From the NCBI GenBank assembly GCA_029778965.1, contig JAKPBL010000144.1, positions 1 to 7,810 of the forward strand: 7,810 nucleotides of DNA, read 5' to 3'. Below the pieces are notes generated by a model. The model searched no databases. It saw only the letters and a program-made list of their open reading frames with translations, and was not told the DNA's origin. The stretch's first letter is position 1. Each line of letters starts with the position of its first letter. The position numbers were made by a program, and so were the translations under genes. The stretch comes from Bacteroidota bacterium. GTDB taxonomy: Bacteria; Bacteroidota; Bacteroidia; Chitinophagales; Chitinophagaceae. This document shows positions 1 to 6,176 of this stretch, in pieces.

Positions 1-1
1 G

Positions 2-559
2 CTGTCAACCGCCAAGCTCTTCCTGGAAGTAGCCGAAAACGATGGCGCCATGCAGCAGCAGATGATCAGGAAAAGTTCAGACGCCATTGCAAGCGCCATC
101 CATGCGATCAGGGAGCTCAGCCGTTCCCTGATGCCGGCCAGTATAAGTGACCTCGGGCTGATCTCGTCGGTGAATGACCTGGTGCAGAACATCAACCTGA
201 CACGGCAACTGAAAGCGAAGTTCACCTATGATCACAACCTCGACCTGTTGCTGCCTCCCAAACAAAAACTGATGCTGTTCAGGGTTATCCAGGAACAGGT
301 GAATAATATTCTTAAGCACGCAAAAGCAACGAACCTGTTGATCGACATTTCATACCACGCGAAACACATCCGCCTGGAGATTACCGACGATGGCGTAGGG
401 TTCGATTTGCCGATGGCAAAAAGAAAGAATGGCGTAGGTTTGTCAAATATTTACAGCCGTGCAGCGTTGTTCAATGGTGATATGCAGGTGTTGACATCGC
501 CCGGAAATGGATGCCGGCTGGTTATAACAGTACCCCATACCCTACAGAAAAATGAGTAG
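2..559 (+). CDS. Sensor histidine kinase, HPK7/NarX-type, C-terminal part (5' truncated by window)
   Basis: This is the end of a histidine kinase that would phosphorylate the response regulator encoded right after it. The reading frame is open from base 2, so the true start, the sensor domain and the phospho-accepting His lie before the window. The first residues (LSTAKLFLEVA) fit the helix that follows the H-box in HisKA_3 dimerisation domains. The HATPase domain follows: an N-box around EQVNNILKHAKA (bases about 293-330), the G1 motif DDGVGFD (386-406) and the G2 motif NGVGLSNIYSRA (428-463). It ends with the usual short strand GNGCRLVITVP. No membrane segment is present in the visible part, so this portion is cytoplasmic. 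The last 8 bases overlap the regulator's start, as expected for a translationally coupled two-component pair. The stimulus cannot be deduced. The family call is firm; subfamily naming is inference. Confidence 0.93.
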   Translation: MSTAKLFLEVAENDGAMQQQMIRKSSDAIASAIHAIRELSRSLMPASISDLGLISSVNDLVQNINLTRQLKAKFTYDHNLDLLLPPKQKLMLFRVIQEQVNNILKHAKATNLLIDISYHAKHIRLEITDDGVGFDLPMAKRKNGVGLSNIYSRAALFNGDMQVLTSPGNGCRLVITVPHTLQKNE

Positions 560-1202
560 CAGTGAAAAAGTGACGATCATCATTGTGGATGATCATAAAT
601 TGATCCGTGAAACCTGGAGTTTTGTGCTGGGCAATGACCCGCGTTTTGAAGTGTTGGGCGATTACGGCGACCCCGAAACGGCTATTGAAATGGCCAAAAA
701 ATTGCAGCCCGACGTTGTTCTGATGGATATCAACATGACTCCTATCAGCGGTTTCGACGCCACCGGGCAGATCCGGCGATATTCTCCCAACAGCAAGGTA
801 ATCGGTGTTTCCATGCATTCCCAGCCGGCCTATGCACGCAAAATGCTGCAGGTGGGCGCGCATGGCTATGTGACAAAAAACAGCAGTAAAGACGAAATGG
901 TCAAGGCGATCCTGGAGGTCGATAAGGGCAATCGTTACGTATGCGAGGAGATACGCAATATCATCTCAGAGCAATTGAACGAATCGGCGGGCGACGAGCC
1001 TGATGTGCGCAGTTTAACGGAAAGGGAAATCCAGATTATCCACCTGATCAAAGGCGGAAACTCGTCTAAAGAGATCGCCCTGCAGCTTGATATCTCGCTG
1101 AAAACAGTGGAAGTGCACCGTCATAATATTCTCAAGAAGCTCCGGCTGCGCAATTCGGCCGCGCTGGTGAATTTCGTGAACAGCAACCCGAGCCTGTATT
1201 AA
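552..1202 (+). CDS. NarL/FixJ-type two-component response regulator (REC + LuxR HTH)
   Basis: A 216-residue DNA-binding response regulator, full length for the NarL class. The receiver domain spans about residues 6-125, with the acidic pair D13/D14, the phospho-accepting D59 in the strand DVVLMDINM, the switch residue S87 and the conserved K109 in VTKNSSKDE. A linker of about 25 residues leads to a LuxR-type helix-turn-helix at roughly 153-212. It shows the hallmark LTEREIQ start, the KEIALQLDIS turn and the KTVEVHRHNILKKL recognition helix. ATG at 552 lies within the kinase gene (A-rich AGAAAAATG), so translation is probably coupled. The partner is the kinase immediately upstream. Target genes are unknown; the L,D-transpeptidase 97 bases downstream on the same strand is a possible but unproven target or operon member. 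No intrinsic terminator for this strand is seen after the stop. Confidence 0.96.
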   Translation: MSSSEKVTIIIVDDHKLIRETWSFVLGNDPRFEVLGDYGDPETAIEMAKKLQPDVVLMDINMTPISGFDATGQIRRYSPNSKVIGVSMHSQPAYARKMLQVGAHGYVTKNSSKDEMVKAILEVDKGNRYVCEEIRNIISEQLNESAGDEPDVRSLTEREIQIIHLIKGGNSSKEIALQLDISLKTVEVHRHNILKKLRLRNSAALVNFVNSNPSLY

Positions 1203-1299
1203 AAGTACTGCTGGCTGGTAAAATTCCCTGAAAGAAAAAAGAGGCCGGGATACTAAACCGGCAAATGGTTCGTTATACGGGTTACTGAAAGTCCGTTCC

Positions 1300-2067
1300 A
1301 TGAAAACTGTACGCAAGTATGGCTGGATAGCCTTTTTCCTGGCGCTTCCGTTCAGCCTTTTGGCCAAACACGCTTCTTCAACCCGTTCCGGCGCTGCTGC
1401 AGGCCCCGGCAATAGCATCATTTCCGGCGCTGCCACCGGCGCCTGGAACAAGGCGCTTGCCCTGCAGGGCGACTCATTGTACGGCGCGCTCGACCTGCAA
1501 CAGGAAGGCCTGTCGAAAAAAGCATTTCAATATGCCTGGAAGGGATATTGCATTCTCCGCCATCGCCGGCAGCTCGATAACCCCGGTGTGCTGACCATTT
1601 GCGATTTCAGCCAGAGCTCTGCCAAAAAGCGGTTGTACATCATCGACCTGCAGCAGGGCGTCTTGCTGCTGCGCACCTATGTGGCGCATGGCCGTAACAG
1701 CGGAAGAGAATTTGCCACACGGTTCTCCAACAAGCCGCAATCACACCAGAGCAGCCTCGGTTTCTATATCACCAGCAATACCTATGTAGGCGAGCATGGG
1801 TTGTCGCTTCGCATCGCCGGCGTTGAACGTGGTTTTAACGACAAGGCGCTGGCCCGTAACATCGTGGTACATGGCGCGCATTATGCGGCCGAAGATTTTA
1901 TGGAAACCAATAAGGTCTGCGGGCGTAGCTATGGTTGTCCTGCGGTTCCCGATATCGAGTCGGAAGAAGTGATAGAAACCATCAAGAACGGTTCCTGTCT
2001 TTTTATCTATCATCCCACGCCGAAATACATCCAGCAATCAAGAATCCTCAACGGGAAAGGCGCTTAA
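1300..2067 (+). CDS. Secreted L,D-transpeptidase catalytic-domain protein (YkuD_2 type)
   Basis: A 255-residue exported protein of the murein L,D-transpeptidase-like group. Enzymes of this fold use a cysteine to cross-link or modify peptidoglycan stem peptides in the periplasm. The N-terminus (MKTVRK, then the hydrophobic stretch WIAFFLALPFSLLA) is a signal peptide, probably cleaved near residues 22-25. A low-complexity Gly/Ala/Ser linker covers about 26-50. The catalytic region contains YIIDLQQG (113-120), a glycine-rich middle and H191-G192. The nucleophile motif is GRSYGCPAVP, giving catalytic C213 with S210 and G212. The SxGC form with aromatic Y instead of the H/R of classical YkuD motifs is typical of the YkuD_2 branch. 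The start codon has only a weak ribosome site. The stop overlaps the end of the convergent PAP2-like gene. Whether it forms cross-links or attaches another substrate cannot be told. Confidence 0.9.
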   Translation: MKTVRKYGWIAFFLALPFSLLAKHASSTRSGAAAGPGNSIISGAATGAWNKALALQGDSLYGALDLQQEGLSKKAFQYAWKGYCILRHRRQLDNPGVLTICDFSQSSAKKRLYIIDLQQGVLLLRTYVAHGRNSGREFATRFSNKPQSHQSSLGFYITSNTYVGEHGLSLRIAGVERGFNDKALARNIVVHGAHYAAEDFMETNKVCGRSYGCPAVPDIESEEVIETIKNGSCLFIYHPTPKYIQQSRILNGKGA

Positions 2068-2708
2068 GGCACTGCCACAACGCTGGCTATCAGCATCGAT
2101 GCAATGCCTGTCAGGAAACCAGTCGTCAGCTCTTTAGACGTATGCGCCTGTAATAGCAAACGAGACGTGCCGGTCAGCCCGGCGATCAGCAACGCCAGCG
2201 CCAGTGGCATGCCCATGGGAATGAGGCTGTTCCAGGCGAGCAGCGCGAAAAACCCTACCATAACGCCCATGGCGATGGCGTGCAGGCTGATCTTCATAAA
2301 GTTGTTTAGTGTAAGCGCGATAATGCTGGAAATGAATATGGCGCCCAGCATTGCCACCAGCTCGGGCGGGTTATCGACCTGGTTGCGGCTTACGTAAAAA
2401 ATGGAGAAATAAAAGATCATCGAAGCGATGACGGGAATGATGCGGTCCTGGCGGGTGGGCAGACGAAGGCTGCTGATGAAGCCGAGCTTTTTCAGCAGCA
2501 GGGTGGTGATGGCGGGAAAGAAGCAGGTGTTGACCACCACCGACAGCAGTTTGATCAGTTTGTAATAATCCGTATCGCCCATAAAGGCGAAGGGATGCAC
2601 ATACAACAGGAAAGCCGTGATGTAAGTCGGGATAAACAGGGGGTGAAAGAGAACGGAAACCAGTTCACCGAAAAAGCGGGGCAATGGTTTAATGGCGGTG
2701 TCGGTCAT
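2064..2708 (-). CDS. PAP2-like integral membrane protein
   Basis: A 214-residue protein with about six hydrophobic segments (near 18-38, 50-72, 92-106, 117-136, 143-160 and 167-187, plus a hydrophobic C-terminus). It carries a degenerate form of the three PAP2 lipid-phosphatase motifs. R82-x6-R89 stands in for KxxxxxxRP, S141-L142-H143 for PSGH, and S182-R183-x5-H189-x3-E193 for SRxxxxxHxxxD. The histidines expected for catalysis are present, but the Pro of motif 1, the Pro/Gly of motif 2 and the final Asp are replaced. Activity as a lipid or undecaprenyl-diphosphate phosphatase is therefore plausible, not shown. Its ATG shares a base with the rpoN stop (TAATG), so it is very likely co-translated with sigma-54. 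Its stop lies in a TTAA shared with the convergent L,D-transpeptidase gene, leaving no room for a terminator. Many databases would call it hypothetical. Confidence 0.8.
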   Translation of the reverse strand: MTDTAIKPLPRFFGELVSVLFHPLFIPTYITAFLLYVHPFAFMGDTDYYKLIKLLSVVVNTCFFPAITTLLLKKLGFISSLRLPTRQDRIIPVIASMIFYFSIFYVSRNQVDNPPELVAMLGAIFISSIIALTLNNFMKISLHAIAMGVMVGFFALLAWNSLIPMGMPLALALLIAGLTGTSRLLLQAHTSKELTTGFLTGIASMLIASVVAVP

Positions 2709-4189
2709 TATAATTCCTTTCTTAATCGGGCCACGGGAATATTGAGCTGTTCGCGGTATTTGGCTACCGTACGCCGTGCAATATTATAGCCTTTTTCCTG
2801 TAACAGTTCGGTCAGCCGTTCGTCGCTCAGCGGTTTTCTTTTGTTCTCATCGCCTACCATGTCGCTCAGTATTTTCTTCACCTCACGGGTCGATACTTCT
2901 TCGCCGCTTTCGGTGCTCAGGCTTTCGCTGAAGAAGAATTTCAGGCGATAGGTGCCGAACTCGGTTTGCACGAATTTGCTGTTGGCCACCCGGCTAACGG
3001 TCGAAATATCGAGGCCCGTACGTTCGGCGATGTCTTTCAGGATCATGGGCCGCATTGTGGTTTCGTCGCCCGTCAGGAAAAATTCCCGCTGGTAGTCCAT
3101 GATCGTTTGCATGGTCATCATCAGGGTCTGCTGCCGCTGCTTGATGGCATCGATGAACCATTTGGCTGCGTCGATCTTCTGCTTGATGAAGAGAACCGCT
3201 TCTTTTTGCCGTTTGTCTTTTTTACTGCCACGGTCGTATTCTTTCAGCATTTCGCGATACCCTTCGCTGATGCGCAGATCGGGTGCGTTTTTGCTGTTGA
3301 GGGTGAGTTCCAGCTTGCCGCCGTTGTTAAAAATGAAAAAGTCTGGTATCACATAGCTTTCGGCCTTATTGACCTCGCCCACGTTGCCGCCGGGTTTGGG
3401 ATTGAGCCGGATGATCTGCTGGATGATTTCGCGCAACTCTTCGTCGTTGATGTTCAGGCCGCGCTGGATCTTGTCGTAGTGCTTCTTGGTGAACTCGTCG
3501 AAGTAACGGGTAAGTATTTCGATGGCCTGCTCAACGGCCTGCCCTTCATACCGGCGGCGGTCGAGTTGCAGCAGCAGGCATTCCTGCAGGTCGCGCGCGG
3601 CGACGCCGGGCGGGTCGAACCGCTGGATCATGCTGATGATGTCTTCGATCTCTTCTTCGCCGGCTTCGATGTTTTGCCTAAAGGCGAGATCGTCCTGGAT
3701 CGAAGCCGTTTCCCGGCGCAGGTAGCCGTCGTCGTCGATGCTGCCTACGATCTGCTCGGCGATCTTACGGCTCTTCTCGTCGAGGGTGAGCATGCCCAAC
3801 TGGTCGGCCAGCATATCGTGCAGGGTCGATTCCACTTTAAAGGGCATCACCTGCTTATCGTCTATCTCCGGGTAATTCTCGTCGCGCATCCGGTAATCGG
3901 CTATCTCGTCATCGCCCTCATGCACGTACTCACTGATGTCTATATTGCCGTAATCTTCTTCGCTCCCTTCGTTCTCATACTCTTCGTCGGCCGATTCAAA
4001 CTCATCGCGCGGCTCTTCAAAATTGTCTTCCGCATCGTCGCTCTGCTCCAGGGCGGGGTTTTCTTCCAGCTCTTCCTTGATTCGCTCTTCGAGGTTGGCA
4101 GTCGGCACTTGCAGTAACTTCATGAGCTGTATCTGCTGGGGAGACAGCTTCTGGAGTAACTTCTGTTGTAAACCTTGACTAAGTGCCAT
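2708..4189 (-). CDS. rpoN: RNA polymerase sigma-54 factor
   Basis: A 493-residue sigma-54, normal length. It directs RNA polymerase to -24/-12 promoters and needs AAA+ activators to open DNA. Region I (about 1-48) is Gln/Leu-rich (QKLLQKLSPQQIQLMKLLQ, then the EELEENPALE segment). Region II (about 50-105) is strikingly acidic, with clusters of D and E. The core-binding region spans about 118-310 (e.g. DPPGVAARDLQECLLLQL and LNPKPGG). The -12-contacting helix-turn-helix is DIAERTGLDISTVSRVANSK (386-405). The C-terminal RpoN box is ARRTVAKYRE (471-480), the -24-reading signature. Its ATG (4189-4187) directly follows a start-stop ATGTAA, with a 9-bp hairpin slightly farther upstream. The PAP2-like gene follows by TAATG coupling. 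No sigma-54 activator is encoded in the window, so its regulon is unknown. Confidence 0.98.
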   Translation of the reverse strand: MALSQGLQQKLLQKLSPQQIQLMKLLQVPTANLEERIKEELEENPALEQSDDAEDNFEEPRDEFESADEEYENEGSEEDYGNIDISEYVHEGDDEIADYRMRDENYPEIDDKQVMPFKVESTLHDMLADQLGMLTLDEKSRKIAEQIVGSIDDDGYLRRETASIQDDLAFRQNIEAGEEEIEDIISMIQRFDPPGVAARDLQECLLLQLDRRRYEGQAVEQAIEILTRYFDEFTKKHYDKIQRGLNINDEELREIIQQIIRLNPKPGGNVGEVNKAESYVIPDFFIFNNGGKLELTLNSKNAPDLRISEGYREMLKEYDRGSKKDKRQKEAVLFIKQKIDAAKWFIDAIKQRQQTLMMTMQTIMDYQREFFLTGDETTMRPMILKDIAERTGLDISTVSRVANSKFVQTEFGTYRLKFFFSESLSTESGEEVSTREVKKILSDMVGDENKRKPLSDERLTELLQEKGYNIARRTVAKYREQLNIPVARLRKEL

Positions 4190-4208
4190 TTACATTTTTA
4201 GGGTTTAT

Positions 4209-4231
4209 GGCCGCTTTGACAAAAAGCGGCC
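4209..4231 (-). promoter_or_regulatory. Stem-loop in the rpoN 5' leader
   Basis: A perfect inverted repeat, GGCCGCTTT at 4209-4217 and AAAGCGGCC at 4223-4231, with a 5-base loop. The 9-bp stem lies 19 bases upstream of the rpoN ATG. Neither strand has a T-run directly after the stem, so it is not a standard intrinsic terminator. As RNA it would sit just ahead of the translation start region and could affect transcript stability or ribosome access, or it could be a protein-binding palindrome in DNA. The pairing is seen directly; the role is inference. Confidence 0.5.
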
Positions 4232-4318
4232 CGATCCACAAAAATCAGGCCGTAATTTACAAAAACAGGGGCACCGGGCGTGGTCCGTTTTCTTAAAATA
4301 TTGGTAATAGGCAGTGAA

Positions 4319-4346
4319 AACAGGCTGTTCGCGTTATAACAGGCTG
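4319..4346. repeat. Direct repeat AACAGGCTG x2, first copy within a palindrome
   Basis: AACAGGCTG occurs at 4319-4327 and again at 4338-4346, exactly 19 bases apart. The first copy extends into AACAG-G-CTGTT (4319-4329), a near-perfect palindrome with one central base. The repeat lies between the GHL10 terminator and the rpoN leader, so it could be an operator upstream of rpoN with one full and one half site. It is short, and chance occurrence is possible. Confidence 0.3.
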
Positions 4347-4365
4347 AAAGGCAGATACCTGAACA

Positions 4366-4402
4366 ATATAAAAGCAGGATTGTAAAAAAATCACAATCCT
4401 GC
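4366..4402 (-). terminator. Intrinsic terminator of the radical SAM-MarR-GHL10 transcription unit
   Basis: GCAGGATTGT (4374-4383) and ACAATCCTGC (4393-4402) form a perfect 10-bp stem with a 9-base loop. Read on the minus strand, the stem is followed immediately by TTTTATAT (4373-4366). It lies 22 bases beyond the GHL10 stop, the right place and orientation. On the plus strand there is no T-run after the stem, so it should act mainly on minus-strand transcripts, protecting rpoN from read-through. Confidence 0.8.
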
Positions 4403-4424
4403 GGGTATATCGTGTACTATATGG

Positions 4425-5660
4425 TCAGCGGGAGGTTATTGCCGGCCTGGCGGGCAACCAGGGCATGACCGGAATGGGGGCAGGCTGCCGGTAGAGGTCG
4501 AGCCGGAGGCTGTCGTTCCAGCCGTTCGGGTTGTTCACAAAGCTGCGGCTGCTGAAAAAGATAGCGCCCTGCACGCCCGGTGTTTCCCGTGCTTCGCGGA
4601 TCTGGCGGGGGATCAGGGTTTTATCGCGCCAGGCGGCATTGGTATTGGCCTTATAGAGGCCGATGCCGATATAGCAATGCTTGCCATAGCTGTGTTCGGC
4701 CCACCACTTCAGCAGGGTTTCATAAGCGGCCGCCCGGTGTCCGAATTCAAAATAGATCTGCGGCGCTACATAATCGATCCAGCCGTTCCGAAGCCAGAGC
4801 AGGATATCGGCGTAGAGATCGTCGTAGTTGGTTTGTCCGCCTTTGGTTTCACTGCCCAGCGAATCCTTGTCGCTGTTCCGCCAGATACCGAAAGGAGAGA
4901 TACCGAATTTCACCCAGGGCTTTTCGGCCTTAATAGCCCTGCTCAGCAGTACAATAATGGAATCGGTATTGCTGCGCCGCCAGTCGTCGCGCGCCATACC
5001 GGCGCCGTACCGCTGGTAAGTTTTATTATCGGGAAACTCCTTTCCGGCGATGCGGTAGGGATAGAAATAGTCGTCGAAATGAATGCCGTCTATATCGTAG
5101 CGTTTCACCACATCGCGCACCACTTTCACTACAAATTCCTGCGCCTGCTTATTGCCCGGGTCGAAATATTTCTTATCGCCGTAGTTCAGGAACCATTCGG
5201 GATGTTTGCGGGTGATGTGGCTGCCGGCCGTGATGGTTTTACCCAGGCTGAAGATGGCGCGGTACGGGTTCAGCCAGGCATGAAATTCCAGGCCCCTTTC
5301 ATGCGCGGCGGCGATCATGAACTGCAGCGGGTCGTAATAAGGCACCGGGGCGCGGCCCTGGCGGCCGGTCAGCCATTCGCTCCAGGGCTCATACGGGGAG
5401 GGATAAAGAGCATCTGCGGCGGGCCTGATTTGTACGATCACGGCATTGAGGCCGTTGCGCACGTGCATGTCCAGTATTCGCAGGTACTGCGCTTTCTGGG
5501 TGGCGGGATCGGTAGTGCCTTTATCGGGCCAGTCGATGTTATCGACGGTAGCGATCCAGGCGGCCCTGAACTCGGCGGGCACGGTGTCTTTGGTTTGTGC
5601 AGGGCTCGCCGTAACGTATAATACGGTTACCAGCGCGAGCCATCCTTTTTTTAATAACAT
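4425..5660 (-). CDS. GHL10 (DUF187) family glycosyl hydrolase, DigH/YngK-like, secreted
   Basis: A 411-residue exported protein with a TIM-barrel domain of the 'family 10 glycosylhydrolase-like' group (GHL10, formerly DUF187). The best-known member, E. coli DigH (YddW), cleaves peptidoglycan glycan strands stripped of their stem peptides. A signal peptide covers about 1-21 (cleavage after SPA), with no lipobox cysteine. Family hallmarks are EFRAAWIATVDNIDWP (30-45), LNAVIVQIRPAADALYPS (71-88), EFHAWLNPYR (125-134), the acidic motif DGIHFDDYFYPY (191-202), KFGISPFGIWRN (251-262) and DYVAPQIYFEFG (297-308). The acidic residues in DGIHFDD are the likely active-site cluster. No extra domain follows, so it is the short, single-domain form with a Pro-rich tail. 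It starts 4 bases after the MarR stop and is followed by an intrinsic terminator. A role in cell-wall turnover is inference from the family. Confidence 0.92.
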   Translation of the reverse strand: MLLKKGWLALVTVLYVTASPAQTKDTVPAEFRAAWIATVDNIDWPDKGTTDPATQKAQYLRILDMHVRNGLNAVIVQIRPAADALYPSPYEPWSEWLTGRQGRAPVPYYDPLQFMIAAAHERGLEFHAWLNPYRAIFSLGKTITAGSHITRKHPEWFLNYGDKKYFDPGNKQAQEFVVKVVRDVVKRYDIDGIHFDDYFYPYRIAGKEFPDNKTYQRYGAGMARDDWRRSNTDSIIVLLSRAIKAEKPWVKFGISPFGIWRNSDKDSLGSETKGGQTNYDDLYADILLWLRNGWIDYVAPQIYFEFGHRAAAYETLLKWWAEHSYGKHCYIGIGLYKANTNAAWRDKTLIPRQIREARETPGVQGAIFFSSRSFVNNPNGWNDSLRLDLYRQPAPIPVMPWLPARPAITSR

Positions 5661-5664
5661 GTCT

Positions 5665-6120
5665 TCAATCGGTCGAATTGCGCAATTTATCGAGCAACAG
5701 GCTCAACTGCATTGCCTCTTCTTCGGTTATGCTGAAAAGTAATTTCTCCCATTCGGGCTCCACCACATCGATATCGGCGAGCAGCGTTCGCCCCCGTTCC
5801 GAAATGCTTACGTCGACCAGCCGCCGGTCTGAAGGGCAGACAACCTTTTCCACCAGCTCCTTTTTAACCAGGCGGTCAACAATGCGCGATGTATCGCTCA
5901 TCTTATCGAGCATGCGCTGCCGGATCTGAAGGGTGCTCAATGGCGTGCCTGCACCGCGTAAAATACGCAGTATATTGAATTGCTGCGGGGTAAGATCAAA
6001 CCGGTCGAGGTGCTTCCGTGTATTTTCCATTAGCCAGTTGTTGGTGAAAAGGATGTTTAACATCGCTTTGGCATATTCACTCCTGAACCTGGTCTGGTTA
6101 ATGTCTTTGCTAAGACTCAT
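5665..6120 (-). CDS. MarR-family transcriptional regulator
   Basis: A 151-residue winged-helix regulator, typical MarR length, expected to bind DNA as a dimer. N-terminal and C-terminal helices (about 8-38 and 120-150) provide dimerisation. The wHTH runs about 44-108: LTPQQFNILRIL, then the recognition helix MSDTSRIVDRLVKKELV (74-90) and the wing with the conserved DRR (98-100) followed by VDVSISERGRTLL. A single cysteine, C95, sits in the wing just before PSDRR. Such a residue could be redox-sensitive, but nothing else indicates this. I chose ATG at 6120 over the in-frame TTG at 6126, which would add only two residues and lacks a better ribosome site. It lies 56 bases after the radical SAM gene and 4 bases before GHL10, so control of GHL10, and perhaps of itself, is the natural guess. 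The ligand is unknown. Confidence 0.93.
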   Translation of the reverse strand: MSLSKDINQTRFRSEYAKAMLNILFTNNWLMENTRKHLDRFDLTPQQFNILRILRGAGTPLSTLQIRQRMLDKMSDTSRIVDRLVKKELVEKVVCPSDRRLVDVSISERGRTLLADIDVVEPEWEKLLFSITEEEAMQLSLLLDKLRNSTD

Positions 6121-6176
6121 ATGCAAGATTCAATCCCGAAAATACGTAAAACGCGATTAGAGCTATTGTTAATGTC

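Noticed and set aside
1203..1299. Plus-strand terminator after the response regulator or promoter for the L,D-transpeptidase gene
   Set aside because: No hairpin followed by a plus-strand T-run and no TAnnTTTG motif are found in these 97 bases.
2966..4117. Long open frame (383 codons) on the plus strand opposite rpoN
   Set aside because: It lies entirely antisense to an unmistakable sigma-54 gene, has no recognisable domain and is explained by the codon bias of the real gene.
4238..4265. Repeated ACAAAAA blocks as a -33/-7 promoter for rpoN
   Set aside because: The minus-strand TTTTTGT copies are spaced too closely (about 13 bases between TTG and a one-mismatch -7) to fit the Bacteroidota promoter spacing, so I did not call a promoter.
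4677..5621. 314-codon plus-strand frame opposite the GHL10 gene
   Set aside because: Antisense shadow of a well-supported gene; no domain, signal peptide or start context of its own.
6121..6126. TTG at 6126 as the MarR start (two extra residues)
   Set aside because: An ATG two codons downstream gives a normal MarR length and no ribosome site favours the TTG.
6121..6176. Separate promoter or MarR operator in the gap before MarR
   Set aside because: Only a one-mismatch -7 candidate (TATTTTCG) and a 6-base palindrome (TACGTA) are present, with no -33 partner; too weak to call.
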